A stretch of 44,472 bases of DNA from Azonexus sp. (GCF_023150235.1 NZ_JAKLLH010000032.1:1-44472), one strand, 5' to 3'; counted from the first letter of the stretch, positions 8,441 to 19,630 are shown. Translations and numbers: made by a program. The notes: a model not told the origin generated them from the sequence alone.

Positions 8441-11122
8441 ATGGCCGACCAGCCGAATGCACTGCCCGACCCGCAGGATGTCGACCCCCAGGAAACGCGC
8501 GAATGGATTGAAGCACTCGAAGGGGTAATCACCCAGGAAGGTGCGGCGCGTGCCCACTACCTGATCGAGAAGCTGATCGGCCAAGCCCGCGAAGACGGCA
8601 TCGATATCCCGTATTCCGCCAATACCGAATACATCAACACCATCCCCGCCGACCAGCAGCCGAAATACCCCGGCAACCCGGACCTGGAGATCAAGATTCA
8701 CTCCTACATCCGCTGGAACGCGATGGCGATGGTCGTCCGCGCCAACAAGCACACCAACGTCGGCGGCCACATTGCCTCCTTCGCCTCGGCCGCCGCCCTC
8801 TACGACGTCGGCTTTTCGCATTTCTGGAAGAGCATCGACCATGACACCGGTGGCGACCTGATCTTTTTCCAGGGCCACTCCGTCCCCGGCGTCTATTCCC
8901 GCGCCTTCATGCTCGGCCGTCTGACCGAGTCGCAGATGGACAACTTCCGCCAGGAAACCGACGGCAAGGGCATCTCTTCCTACCCGCATCCGTGGCTGAT
9001 GCCGGACTTCTGGCAGTTCCCGACTGTTTCCATGGGCCTCGGCCCGATCCAGGCCATCTACCAGGCCCGCTTCATGAAGTATCTGGCGTCGCGCGGCCTG
9101 ATCGATGCCGCCAAGGCCGAACAGCGCAAGGTCTGGGCCTTCCTCGGCGACGGCGAGACCGACGAAGTTGAGTCGCTCGGCGCCATCGGCATGGCCGGCC
9201 GTGAAAAGCTCGACAACCTGATCTTCGTCATCAACTGCAACCTGCAGCGTCTGGACGGTCCGGTGCGCGGCAACGGCAAGATCATCCAGGAACTCGAATC
9301 CGAATTCCGCGGGGCCGGCTGGAACGTCATCAAGCTGATCTGGGGCACCCACTGGGATGCACTGTTTACCCGCGACAAGAAGGGCATCCTCAAGAAGCGG
9401 ATGATGGAACTCTGCGACGGCGAGTACCAGACCTTCAAGGCCAAGAACGGCGCCTACGTCCGCGAGTATTTCTTCAACACCCCGGAACTCAAGGAACTGG
9501 TCGCCGACTGGACCGACGACGAAATCTGGAACCTGAACCGCGGCGGCCACGACATCTTCAAGATCTTCACCGCCTACAACGCCGCCGTCACCCACAAGGG
9601 CGCGCCGACCCTGATCCTGGCCAAGACCATCAAGGGCTTCGGCATGGGTCAGGCCGGCGAAGCGATGAACATTTCCCATCAGCAGAAGAAGATGGACAAG
9701 GAGCAGATCGGCCGCTTCCGCGACCGCTTCAACCTGCCGGTGCCGGACGACAAGCTGGAAGAGCTGCCCTACCTGAAGTTTGCCGAGGACAGCCCGGAAT
9801 ACCAGTACATGCGCGAACGCCGCATGGCGCTCGGCGGCTTCCTGCCGCAGCGTCGGCAGAAGGCCGATCCGCTGGCGATCCCTGGCCTCGACAAGTTCGA
9901 TGCGCTGCTCAAGGCGTCCGGTGAAGGCCGCGAACTGTCCACGACCATGGCCATCGTCCGCATCATGAACATGCTGCTCAAGGACAAGCAGGTCGGTCGC
10001 AACGTCGTGCCCATCGTGCCGGACGAGTCCCGCACTTTCGGCATGGAAGGCATGTTCCGCGCGGTCGGCATCTGGAACCAGCAAGGCCAGAACTACGTCC
10101 CGGAAGACCATGACCAGCTGATGTTCTACAAGGAGTCCAAGGACGGCCAGGTGCTGCAGGAAGGGATCAACGAAGCCGGCGCGATGAGCGACTGGATCGC
10201 CGCCGCCACCGCCTACTCGGTGCACGGCGTACAGACCATCCCCTTCTACATCTGCTATTCGATGTTCGGCATGCAGCGCGTGCTCGACCTCTGCTGGGCG
10301 GCCGGCGACCAACGTGCCCGCGGCTTCCTGATCGGCGGCACCGCCGGTCGCACCACGCTGAACGGTGAAGGCCTGCAGCACGAGGACGGCCACAGCCTGA
10401 TCCTCTCCAACCTGATCCCGAACTGCGTTTCCTACGACCCGACCTTCCAGTACGAAGTCGCGGTCATCACGCAGGACGGCCTGCGCCGCATGCACGTCGA
10501 GCAGGAAGACGTGTTCTATTACCTGACGGTGATGAACGAGAACTACGAGCACCCGGAAATGCCGGCCGGTGCCGAGGCCGACATCATCAAGGGGATGTAC
10601 GCGTTCAAGAAGGGCGGCGCCGGCGACCTGCGCGTGCAGTTGCTCGGCTCGGGCACCATCTTCCGCGAAGTCATCGCCGCCGCCGACCTGCTCAAGAACG
10701 ACTGGGGCGTCGAAGCCGACATCTGGGGCTGCCCGTCGTTCAACGAACTGGCCCGCGATGGCCAGGACACCGCCCGCTGGAACCTGCTCCACCCGCTGGA
10801 AGCGCCGAAGCTGTCGCACGTCGAGCAGAAGCTCGCCGGCAGCACTGGTCCGGTGGTGGCTGCGACCGACTACATCAAGCTCTTCGCCGAGCAGATCCGT
10901 CCCTTCGTCAAGAGCACCTACGTGACGCTGGGCACCGACGGTTTCGGCCGCTCCGACACCCGCGAGAAGCTGCGTCACCATTTCGAGGTTGACCGTCACT
11001 GGGTGACGCTGGCCGCCCTCAAGGCGCTGGCCGACGAAGGCAAGATCGACCGCGAGAAGGTTGCCGCCGCACTGGTCAAGTACAACCTGGATCCGGCCAA
11101 GCCGAATCCGATGTCGGTTTAA
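8441..11122 (+). CDS. aceE: Pyruvate dehydrogenase E1, homodimeric type
   Basis: 893 residues, the size of single-chain proteobacterial E1. It decarboxylates pyruvate with thiamine diphosphate and transfers the acetyl group to the lipoyl arms of AceF. The cofactor motif starts GDGETDEVESLG and continues to the conserved Asn-Cys-Asn (FVINCNLQRLDGPVRGNGK). The active-site histidine regions SFASAAALYDVGFSHFW and FFQGHSVPGVYSRAF are present. The ribosome site AGGAGA lies 7 bases before the ATG. First gene of the aceE-aceF-lpdA operon, with 16 bases to aceF. Long open frames on the opposite strand are codon-bias shadows. Confidence 0.98.
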   Translation: MADQPNALPDPQDVDPQETREWIEALEGVITQEGAARAHYLIEKLIGQAREDGIDIPYSANTEYINTIPADQQPKYPGNPDLEIKIHSYIRWNAMAMVVRANKHTNVGGHIASFASAAALYDVGFSHFWKSIDHDTGGDLIFFQGHSVPGVYSRAFMLGRLTESQMDNFRQETDGKGISSYPHPWLMPDFWQFPTVSMGLGPIQAIYQARFMKYLASRGLIDAAKAEQRKVWAFLGDGETDEVESLGAIGMAGREKLDNLIFVINCNLQRLDGPVRGNGKIIQELESEFRGAGWNVIKLIWGTHWDALFTRDKKGILKKRMMELCDGEYQTFKAKNGAYVREYFFNTPELKELVADWTDDEIWNLNRGGHDIFKIFTAYNAAVTHKGAPTLILAKTIKGFGMGQAGEAMNISHQQKKMDKEQIGRFRDRFNLPVPDDKLEELPYLKFAEDSPEYQYMRERRMALGGFLPQRRQKADPLAIPGLDKFDALLKASGEGRELSTTMAIVRIMNMLLKDKQVGRNVVPIVPDESRTFGMEGMFRAVGIWNQQGQNYVPEDHDQLMFYKESKDGQVLQEGINEAGAMSDWIAAATAYSVHGVQTIPFYICYSMFGMQRVLDLCWAAGDQRARGFLIGGTAGRTTLNGEGLQHEDGHSLILSNLIPNCVSYDPTFQYEVAVITQDGLRRMHVEQEDVFYYLTVMNENYEHPEMPAGAEADIIKGMYAFKKGGAGDLRVQLLGSGTIFREVIAAADLLKNDWGVEADIWGCPSFNELARDGQDTARWNLLHPLEAPKLSHVEQKLAGSTGPVVAATDYIKLFAEQIRPFVKSTYVTLGTDGFGRSDTREKLRHHFEVDRHWVTLAALKALADEGKIDREKVAAALVKYNLDPAKPNPMSV

Positions 11123-11138
11123 GCGAGGGAGAGACAAC

Positions 11139-12773
11139 ATGAGCCAAATCATCGAAGTCAAAGTCCCCGATATCGGCGATTTCGACGAAGTGCCGGTCAT
11201 CGACCTGTTCGTCAAGGTCGGCGACACAATCAAGATCGACGACGCGATTGCCACGCTGGAATCCGACAAGGCGACGATGGACGTGCCTTCCACGGTCAAC
11301 GGCGTGATCAAGGAAGTTCTCGTCCAGGTCGGCTCCAAGGTCAGCGAAGGTTCGCTGCTGATCAAGGTCGATAGCAGCGCCGCTACGGCCGCTCCGGCCC
11401 CGCAGGCGGCCGCTCCGACGCCGGCCGCAACGCCGGCGGCTGCTCCCGCCGCTGCCCCGGCAGCCGGCGGCAGCGTGGTCGAAGTCACGGTGCCGGATAT
11501 CGGCGACTTCACCGACGTGCCGGTGATCGACCTGTTCGTCAAGGTCGGCGACACGATCAAGGTCGACGACGCGATTGCCACGCTGGAGTCCGACAAGGCG
11601 ACCATGGATGTGCCTTCCACGGTCGACGGCGTGGTCAAGGAAGTTCTCGTCCAGCTCGGCTCCAAGGTCAGCCAGGGTACGCTGCTGATCAAGGTCGCCA
11701 CTGGTGCCGCCACGGCGGTTGCGGCCACCGCACCGGTCGCCGCAGCACCGGCGGCAGCTCCGGCGGCGGCGGTTTCCGCCCCGGCCGCAGCGCCGACCGT
11801 GGCCGCCGCGCCGGTCGCCTTGGCCCCGGCCCTGCCGATCGGTGCCAAGATCCACGCCTCACCGTCGATCCGCGCCTATGCCCGCGAACTCGGCGTCGAC
11901 CTGGGCAAGGTCGCGGCGACCGGTCCCAAGGGCCGCATCCTCAAGGAAGACCTGACCAAGTACGTCAAGGGCGTGCTCTCCGGTGCCATTTCCGGCCCAG
12001 TCGCAGCCGCCACCGGCGGCGTCACCGGCGGTGGCGTGCTCGACCTGCTGCCCTGGCCGAAGGTCGATTTCGCCAAGTTCGGCGAAATCGAGGTTAAGCC
12101 GCTGTCGCGGATCAAGAAGATTTCCGGCCAGAACCTGTCGCGCAACTGGGTGATGATCCCGGCCGTGACCTATCACGAAGACGCCGACATCACCGACCTC
12201 GAAGCCTTCCGCGTCCAGCTGAACAAGGAAAACGAAAAGGGTGGCGGCGCCAAGCTGACCATGCTCGCCTTCCTGGTCAAGGCTTGCGTCAAGGCCCTGC
12301 AGAAGTTCCCCGAGTTCAACGCCTCGCTCGACGGCGACAACCTGGTGCTGAAGAAGTACTTCAACATCGGCTTCGCCGCCGACACCCCGAACGGTCTGGT
12401 CGTGCCGGTGATCAAGAACGCCGACAAGAAGTCGGTCTTCGAAATCGCCCAGGAATCCGGCGACCTGGCCAAGCAAGCGCGTGACGGCAAGCTCAAGCCG
12501 GCCGACATGTCCGGCGCCTGCTTCACCATTTCCAGTCTCGGCGGCATCGGCGGCACCTACTTCGCACCGATTGTGAACGCGCCGGAAGTGGCGATCCTCG
12601 GCGTCAACAAGTCGACCCTGAAGCCGGTGTGGGACGGCAAGCAATTCGTGCCGCGCCTGACCCTGCCGATGTCGCTGACTGCCGACCACCGCGTCATCGA
12701 CGGCGCGCTGGCGACCCGCTTCAACGTCTATGTCGCACAGCTGCTGGCCGACTTCCGTCGCGTCGCGCTGTAA
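11139..12773 (+). CDS. aceF: Dihydrolipoamide acetyltransferase, two lipoyl domains
   Basis: 544 residues. E2 core of pyruvate dehydrogenase, moving acetyl from lipoyl groups to CoA. Order: lipoyl domain 1 (1-75, ESDKATMD with Lys44), Ala/Pro linker, lipoyl domain 2 (about 110-185, same ESDKATMD motif), Ala/Pro linker, peripheral-subunit-binding domain (IHASPSIRAYARELGVDL...GPKGRILKEDL), then the catalytic domain ending in LTADHRVIDGALATRF with the catalytic His and Asp. The open frame extends upstream into aceE, but the ATG at 11139 has GAGGGAGAG just before it and starts the lipoyl fold. The two lipoyl domains and the one in lpdA are nearly identical in DNA sequence. Confidence 0.97.
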   Translation: MSQIIEVKVPDIGDFDEVPVIDLFVKVGDTIKIDDAIATLESDKATMDVPSTVNGVIKEVLVQVGSKVSEGSLLIKVDSSAATAAPAPQAAAPTPAATPAAAPAAAPAAGGSVVEVTVPDIGDFTDVPVIDLFVKVGDTIKVDDAIATLESDKATMDVPSTVDGVVKEVLVQLGSKVSQGTLLIKVATGAATAVAATAPVAAAPAAAPAAAVSAPAAAPTVAAAPVALAPALPIGAKIHASPSIRAYARELGVDLGKVAATGPKGRILKEDLTKYVKGVLSGAISGPVAAATGGVTGGGVLDLLPWPKVDFAKFGEIEVKPLSRIKKISGQNLSRNWVMIPAVTYHEDADITDLEAFRVQLNKENEKGGGAKLTMLAFLVKACVKALQKFPEFNASLDGDNLVLKKYFNIGFAADTPNGLVVPVIKNADKKSVFEIAQESGDLAKQARDGKLKPADMSGACFTISSLGGIGGTYFAPIVNAPEVAILGVNKSTLKPVWDGKQFVPRLTLPMSLTADHRVIDGALATRFNVYVAQLLADFRRVAL

Positions 12774-12785
12774 GGGGAGAGCACC

Positions 12786-14546
<1,761 letters not shown>

Positions 14547-14595
14547 GTTTCAAGAACCTCTGCGGTACGCCAAGGCCCCCTTGGCGTTCGGTTTG

Positions 14596-14625
14596 GGCGA
14601 CGGCTAATCCCCGTCGCCTTTTTTT
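14596..14625 (+). terminator. Rho-independent terminator after lpdA
   Basis: GGCGACGG, a seven-base loop, CCGTCGCC and then seven T. It lies 50 bases after the lpdA stop and ends the pyruvate dehydrogenase operon. A smaller hairpin, CCAAGG-CCC-CCTTGG, precedes it around 14571-14585. Confidence 0.92.
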
Positions 14626-14718
14626 GTCCACGCCGGCAGTGGAAGCGGTGCACGGTCAGCAAGTTGCGGCGTCGCCTACCGGTGCTAATGCCGCGCCGGC
14701 AATCCAGGCGGCGCTCGC

Positions 14719-15507
14719 CTAGCCTCGTCCGTCCTTGTCGCCGGTCTCGCGTGCCAACGCCAGTTCGCGCATCTTGGCGTACTTGATGAAGCTGTTGAAG
14801 CAGCCGATGGCGATGTGGATCAGGCCGGGCAAACCGTCGCGGAAGCCCTGGCGGACCAGGTAGAACTTGACGAAGCGGACCAGCGGGCTGAACAGCACGC
14901 GGCCGACGCCGGCGCGCTTGCCGGCGGCGACTGCCATTTCGGCGGCGAGGGAGGTATAGCGGTTCTGCTTGTTGAGGTAGCTGGCCAGGGTTTCGGCCGA
15001 GTCGTGCAGCAGGTCGCCGGACAAGGTGCCGACCGCGCCTTGGGCAATCACTTTTTCGTGCACCGCGTCGTCGGACCAGCGTGCCTGGCGGCGGTCGAAC
15101 AGCCGCAGCGACCAGTCGGGATAGCCTTCGCCGTAGCGCAGGTAGCGGCCGAGAAAGCGGTTGCGGCGGGGAAAACGGTAGGCAGTCACGGTCGACGGCG
15201 ATTTCAGTGCATTTTCCAGCGCTCCCCGCAGCGCCTCGCTGACCCGTTCGTCGGCATCGAGGCAGAGCACCCAGTCGTGGCGCGCAGCCTCGACGGCAAA
15301 CTGCTTTTGCCGGCCGAAGCCGAGCCACGCCTGTTCGATCACCCGGGCGCCGGCGGCGAGCGCCAGTTCGCGGGTGCCGTCGGTGCTCCCCGAATCGACC
15401 ACCACCACCTCGTCGGCGAAGTGCACGCTGGCCAGGCACTCGGCCAGCTGCGACGCAGCATTCAAGGTAATGATCACGACCGACAGCGGCTGGCGAGTGG
15501 CAGGCAT
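14719..15507 (-). CDS. Family 2 glycosyltransferase, WaaE/KdtX-like
   Basis: 262 residues. GT-A fold glycosyltransferase with the N-terminal LSVVIITLNAASQLAECLASVHFADEVVVVDSGSTDGT and the metal-binding CLDADERVS (DxD type). The middle (FPRRNRFLGRYLRYGEGYPDWSLRLFDRR...VHEKV) matches the WaaE/KdtX lipopolysaccharide-core branch, which adds a hexose to inner-core heptose. The C-terminal part has a hydrophobic, amphipathic stretch likely to touch the inner membrane. The gene is divergent from waaC, 41 bases away, supporting a core-LPS role; the exact sugar is not decidable from sequence. Confidence 0.85.
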   Translation of the reverse strand: MPATRQPLSVVIITLNAASQLAECLASVHFADEVVVVDSGSTDGTRELALAAGARVIEQAWLGFGRQKQFAVEAARHDWVLCLDADERVSEALRGALENALKSPSTVTAYRFPRRNRFLGRYLRYGEGYPDWSLRLFDRRQARWSDDAVHEKVIAQGAVGTLSGDLLHDSAETLASYLNKQNRYTSLAAEMAVAAGKRAGVGRVLFSPLVRFVKFYLVRQGFRDGLPGLIHIAIGCFNSFIKYAKMRELALARETGDKDGRG

Positions 15508-15548
15508 TTATAATCCGGGCTTTTGCAAAACGCCCATTTTAGCCGCCG

Positions 15549-16505
15549 ATGCGCCTCCTGATCGTCAAAACCTCGTCGCTCGGCGATGTCATTCACTACC
15601 TGCCGGCGCTCAGCGATATCCGCCGCCATTTTCCGCACGCCCGTATCGACTGGTGCGTCGAGGAAAGCTTCGCGGCGATTCCGCGCCTGCACCCGGCGGT
15701 GGATGAAATCATCCCGGTAGCGCTGCGCCGCTGGCGCAAGCAACTGCTGCAAGGGAGCACCTGGCAGGAACTCGGCGCCCTGCGCCAGTGCCTGCAGGCC
15801 GCCCGCTACGACCTGGTGATCGATAGCCAGGGGCTGCTCAAGAGCGCCCTGCTCGCCCGCCTGGTGCCAGCGGCCAAGGCCGGTTACGACGCCGCCAGTA
15901 TCCGCGAACCGCTGGCCAGCCGTTTTTACGACCGGCGCTACCCGGTGTCGCGCGATCTGCACGCGGTAGTGCGCAATCGGCTGCTGACCGGCGCCGCACT
16001 CGGCTACAGCCCGGATACCGGTCCCGATTACGGCATCGCTGCCGCCGCGGCGGATTTCCCCTGGTTGCCGGCCGGCCCTTACGTGGTGCTGCTTTCGGCA
16101 ACCAGCCGCGACGACAAGCTGTGGCCGGAGGCGCACTGGATCGAGTTGGGCCGGGACTTGCAAAGGCGGGGTCTGCGCGCGGTGCTGCCCGGCGGCAACC
16201 CGCGCGAACGCGAACGCGCGGCCCGGCTGGCGGCGGCGATTCCCGACGCGGTGGCGGTCCCGCCGCAAGGCATCGGCGAACTGGCCGCACTCCTGGCCAA
16301 CGCCCACGCCGTGGTCGGCGTCGATACCGGCCTGACACATCTGGCGGTCGCGCTCGATACCCCGACGGTCGCTCTGTACACCGCCACCGATCCCGGCCTA
16401 ACCGGAGTCTATGGCCGCGCCTACTGCCGTAACCTGGGCGGCAAGGACAAGATCCCGGCGGTCAACGCGGTGCTCGGCGCACTGGCCGAAGCCGGCACCG
16501 ACTGA
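15549..16505 (+). CDS. waaC: Lipopolysaccharide heptosyltransferase I
   Basis: 318 residues, GT-B fold, family 9. It adds the first L-glycero-D-manno-heptose to Kdo2-lipid A at the inner membrane. Motifs: RLLIVKTSSLGDVIHYLPALSDI at the N terminus, WCVEESFAAIPRLHPAVDEIIPVALRRWRK typical of WaaC, VIDSQGLLKSAL, and the C-terminal VVGVDTGLTHLAVALDTPTVALYTATDP nucleotide-sugar site. It starts 41 bases from the divergent WaaE-like gene and is convergent with the small lipoprotein gene. Confidence 0.93.
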   Translation: MRLLIVKTSSLGDVIHYLPALSDIRRHFPHARIDWCVEESFAAIPRLHPAVDEIIPVALRRWRKQLLQGSTWQELGALRQCLQAARYDLVIDSQGLLKSALLARLVPAAKAGYDAASIREPLASRFYDRRYPVSRDLHAVVRNRLLTGAALGYSPDTGPDYGIAAAAADFPWLPAGPYVVLLSATSRDDKLWPEAHWIELGRDLQRRGLRAVLPGGNPRERERAARLAAAIPDAVAVPPQGIGELAALLANAHAVVGVDTGLTHLAVALDTPTVALYTATDPGLTGVYGRAYCRNLGGKDKIPAVNAVLGALAEAGTD

Positions 16506-16562
16506 ACAAAATCGATTTGGTTTTTGGGCGGCGGCCGGGCGAAGCGCCTTGGCCGCAGGCCC

Positions 16563-16760
16563 TCAGTCGTCCTTGTCGCCGCTGCCGGCCACGGCGCGAA
16601 CACCGGCGGCCGTCACATCGACCGCAGTTTCGACCACCGTCGCACCGACCTTGACCGTCGTCGCCGCAACCGTCACTGCGGCATCGGCCACCGCGATTAC
16701 GGAACAGCCGGAGAACAGCGGGAGCAGGGACAAGCCCAGCAGAAGCAGGCGTCGCGACAT
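16563..16760 (-). CDS. Small outer-membrane-type lipoprotein
   Basis: 65 residues from the ATG at 16760. Signal peptide MSRRLLLLGLSLLPLFSGC with lipobox LFSGC; after the cysteine comes an Ala/Val/Thr-rich segment (VIAVADAAVTVAATTVKVGATVVETAVDVTAAGVRAV) and a charged tail. This pattern fits the small betaproteobacterial family I know as NF038104 family lipoprotein, of unknown function. The longer open frame upstream runs through the tRNA-Thr gene and is discarded. No clear Shine-Dalgarno site precedes the ATG, so the start is less sure than the product class. Confidence 0.65.
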   Translation of the reverse strand: MSRRLLLLGLSLLPLFSGCSVIAVADAAVTVAATTVKVGATVVETAVDVTAAGVRAVAGSGDKDD

Positions 16761-16810
16761 ACGAGAGGATGAATGATGGGATATTCCAGGGTGGTTCCCG
16801 GAAGAAGGCG

Positions 16811-16885
<75 letters not shown>

Positions 16886-16925
16886 AACATGCAAAAACGA
16901 CTCGCAACGCGAGTCGCTAGCAATT

Positions 16926-17001
16926 TGGCTCCTCGACCTGGGCTCGAACCAGGGACCTACGGATTAACAGTCCGGCGCTCTACCGACTGAGCTATCGAGG
17001 A
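16926..17001 (-). tRNA. tRNA-Asn (anticodon GTT)
   Basis: Complete cloverleaf on the minus strand: acceptor TCCTCGA/TCGAGGA, D arm GCTCAGTCGGTAGAGC, anticodon loop CTGTTAA (anticodon GTT), T arm CCTGG-TTCGAGC-CCAGG, and an encoded CCA at 16926-16928. It lies upstream of tRNA-Thr on the same strand. Confidence 0.95.
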
Positions 17002-17083
17002 ACATTCACCAATTGTTTTTTCACGTTTGGCGTCGTGAGGAGCGCCATTATAGGGGAGTTTTAAAAAAAGGCAAGGGATTTTT

Positions 17084-19630
17084 TCAAACGCGAATTCTGC
17101 TCAGACACCGCGCCCACCACGCCTGCCCCAAGGCCAGTCCGCCGTCGTTGGCCGGCGCCGCCTGCGGCAAGCGCAGTTCACAACCCCGTACCGCCAGCCT
17201 AGCCGCCAGCAAGCCGACCAGCAGGGCATTCTGGGCACAGCCGCCGGCCAGATAGAAGACCGGCCGCGATCCCGAATTGCCGTCCGAATTGCCGTCCGTA
17301 TCGCTTCCCGAACCCGGCCTCGCGGCATGCTCCGCGCCCACGACCGCTTTTTGCCGATATTCACGGTCGACCGCCAGCAGCAGCCATTTTTCCAGCGCCG
17401 CCGCCAAGGTGACGTGGAACAGGGCGGCGCCGGCGGCTTGCCGTGCCGGCGTGGCATCGGCGACCAATGCCGCAAGCAGCGGCAGCAGGTCGAGTTCGAG
17501 CCGCCCGGCGGCGTTCTCCGCCAGCCGGAAGCCGGTGGCGAGCGGCGCCGGCGTACCATGCGCGGCGATCCAGTGGCGGGCGAGCGCCTCAAGTTCCATC
17601 GCCGCCTGCCCTTCGTAAGCCGCGACGGCGCGCACGCCGAGCAACCCGGCGGCGGCATCGAACACCCGGCCGAGGCTGGAGGTCGGCGGGCAACGCAGGC
17701 CGCGGTCGAGCATTTGCAGCAGCGGCCCGAGAGGGTGCTCCGGCCAGGTTGCGGCGAGCCAGCCGGGGATCTCGTCGCCGCGCCCGAGCGCGTGCAGCGC
17801 CGCCACCGCCATCCGCCACGGCTCGCGCGCGGCGCGGTCGCCACCGGGCAGCGGCAGCGGACGCAGATGTCCGAGCCGGCGGCAGGCAGCCGCCGCCGCG
17901 ACTTCAGGCCGCAGGTCGAGGGCAAGCAATTCGCCGCCCCACAAGCCGCCGTCGCTGCCCAGCCCGACGCCATCGAGCGCCAACCCGAGCAGCGGCCCGC
18001 GTTCGCCGCATTCGCCATACTCGGCCGCGACCGCCGCCAGGTGCGCGGCATGGTGCGGCACCGCCAGCGCCGGCACACCCCACGCGGCGGCCAGGCGCTG
18101 CGCCAGTTGCGTCGACGGGTAGTCGGGATGGGCGTCGTGGGCAATCCACTCCGGCCGGACGGCGAGGATCGCCAGCAGGTGTTCAACGCATTCGTCGAGG
18201 AAGGCCAGGGTCGCGGCGTTATCGAGACTGCCGACATGCTGCGAGAGGAAAGCCTGCTCGCCGCGCAGCACGCAAACGGTGTTTTTCAGATAGCCGCCAA
18301 GCGCCAGCCCGCCCCGCTCCGCTGCGCCGGCCGGCGGCACCGCCAGCGGCAGCGGCACGTAGCCGCGCGCCCGGCGTAAAAATTGCGGCCCTTGCGGCGT
18401 CGACCGTAGCAGGCTGTCGTCGCAGCGGACAACGATGTCCCGGTTGTGCACCAGGAAGGCGTCGGCGATCCCGGCCAGGCGCGTCAACGCCTCGGCGTTG
18501 TCGATCACCAGCGGCTCGCCGCCGGGATTGGCGCTGGTCATCACCAAGCGCAGCGGCGACGGCGCCGCCAGCCAGGCGACACCGGCCGGCCGCCCCGCGG
18601 CCTCGTGCCAGAGCAGCAGGTGCAGCGGCGTGCTCGGGCGCAACAGGCCAATCTCGGCCAGCCCGGGCGCGACCCCGGGCAACTCGCGCGCACCCTTGGC
18701 ACAGAGCACGATCGGCGCCGCCGGTGCCGTCAGCAAGGCTTCGTCGGCTGCGGTCGGTTGCGCCAGGTCGGCCACCGACACCGCGTTCAAGGCCATCACC
18801 GCGAACGGCTTGGCGTCGCGTCCCTTGCGCCGGCGCAGCTCGGCCACCGCTGCCGGGTTGTCGGCATCGCAGGCGAGGTGGAAACCGCCCAGCCCCTTGA
18901 GCGCGACGATCCGCCCGGCGCGCAGCAAGGCCAGCGTCGCGGCAATCGGGTCTCCTGCAGCCACCGGATCGACAGGCGCAGCAGCAGCCAAACCGGGCTC
19001 GCCCTCGGCCTCGCCGTTTTTTGGCGAATATTCACGGTCGACCGTGAAAACCTCGCCATTTGCCTCCAGCAGTTGCAGGCGCGGGCCGCACTCCGGGCAA
19101 CAGGTGGTCTCGGCGTGGAAGCGGCGGTCGGCCGGATCCGCGTACTCGGCGGCGCACGGGGGACACAGCGTGAACGGCGCCAGGCTGGTACGCGCCCGGT
19201 CGTAGGGAATGCCGGTGCTGACCGTGTAGCGGGGGCCGCAGTGGGTACAAGTGATGAAGGCATGGCGCCAGCGACGCCCGGCCGGGTCGCACAATTCGGC
19301 GATGCAGGCCGGGCAGATAGCGGCATCCGGGCCAATCGTGGTCGCCGCCGCACCGGCGCGGCTGGCAAGAATTGCAAAATCCCGACCCGGCGGCAGGTCG
19401 TCGGCAGCGGCAGGCAAGGCCTCGATAGCGTCGATCCGTGCCAGCGGCGGCAGTTCGGCGCACAAGCGGGCAAAGAGCGCATCGCCGGCATCGGCATCGG
19501 CCAAGGCCACCCTCACCCCGGCGGCGTCGTTGCACACCCAGCCCGCCAAACCCATTTCATTCGCCAGACGCCAGATGCAAGGGCGAAAACCCACCCCCTG
19601 CACCAGTCCGCGCACCCGCCACACGCGCAT
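17084..19630 (-). CDS. hypF: Hydrogenase maturation carbamoyltransferase HypF
   Basis: 848 residues from the ATG at 19630, which is preceded by GAGGGGTGGGG; an ATG five codons earlier is less well placed. HypF makes thiocarbamate on HypE from carbamoyl phosphate for the CN ligands of NiFe hydrogenase. Order: acylphosphatase (RVRGLVQGVGFRP), two zinc-finger units (CPACIAELCDP...CTHCGPRYT and CPPCAAEYADP...CCPECGP), YrdC-like domain, Kae1-like domain (VPHHAAHLAAVAAEYG, LALDGVGLGSDGGLWGGELL). Two segments, about residues 190-225 and 752-787, look like insertions carrying the GGTCGACCGTG repeat. No other hyp or hydrogenase gene is in the window. Confidence 0.95.
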   Translation of the reverse strand: MRVWRVRGLVQGVGFRPCIWRLANEMGLAGWVCNDAAGVRVALADADAGDALFARLCAELPPLARIDAIEALPAAADDLPPGRDFAILASRAGAAATTIGPDAAICPACIAELCDPAGRRWRHAFITCTHCGPRYTVSTGIPYDRARTSLAPFTLCPPCAAEYADPADRRFHAETTCCPECGPRLQLLEANGEVFTVDREYSPKNGEAEGEPGLAAAAPVDPVAAGDPIAATLALLRAGRIVALKGLGGFHLACDADNPAAVAELRRRKGRDAKPFAVMALNAVSVADLAQPTAADEALLTAPAAPIVLCAKGARELPGVAPGLAEIGLLRPSTPLHLLLWHEAAGRPAGVAWLAAPSPLRLVMTSANPGGEPLVIDNAEALTRLAGIADAFLVHNRDIVVRCDDSLLRSTPQGPQFLRRARGYVPLPLAVPPAGAAERGGLALGGYLKNTVCVLRGEQAFLSQHVGSLDNAATLAFLDECVEHLLAILAVRPEWIAHDAHPDYPSTQLAQRLAAAWGVPALAVPHHAAHLAAVAAEYGECGERGPLLGLALDGVGLGSDGGLWGGELLALDLRPEVAAAAACRRLGHLRPLPLPGGDRAAREPWRMAVAALHALGRGDEIPGWLAATWPEHPLGPLLQMLDRGLRCPPTSSLGRVFDAAAGLLGVRAVAAYEGQAAMELEALARHWIAAHGTPAPLATGFRLAENAAGRLELDLLPLLAALVADATPARQAAGAALFHVTLAAALEKWLLLAVDREYRQKAVVGAEHAARPGSGSDTDGNSDGNSGSRPVFYLAGGCAQNALLVGLLAARLAVRGCELRLPQAAPANDGGLALGQAWWARCLSRIRV
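17273..17375. repeat. Repeat-derived insertion in hypF, copy B
   Basis: On the coding (minus) strand GCGGTCGACCGTGAATAT followed by CGGCAAAAAGCGG encodes VDREYRQKA near residue 755. It shares an exact 17-base run, CGGTCGACCGTGAATAT, with copy A at 19012-19050. Next to it a 12-base unit GAATTGCCGTCC is tandemly repeated, encoding the DGNSDGNS low-complexity stretch. Reading frame is kept throughout. Confidence 0.6.
19012..19050. repeat. Repeat-derived insertion in hypF, copy A
   Basis: TTCACGGTCGACCGTGAA (19031-19048) is a perfect 18-base palindrome inside hypF, followed on the coding strand by ATATTCGCCAAAAAACGG. It encodes FTVDREYSPKNGE in the linker between the zinc-finger region and the YrdC-like domain, where HypF proteins normally go directly from the zinc finger to a DPIAAALALLRAG-type segment. 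Confidence 0.65.

Noticed and set aside
8282-11848. 1188-codon open frame on the minus strand
   Set aside because: Exact antisense of aceE and the aceF start; an artefact of GC-rich third positions, with no recognisable domain.
17084-19630. HypF as evidence for a local NiFe hydrogenase cluster
   Set aside because: No hydrogenase subunit or other hyp gene occurs in the window; only the single maturation gene can be stated.
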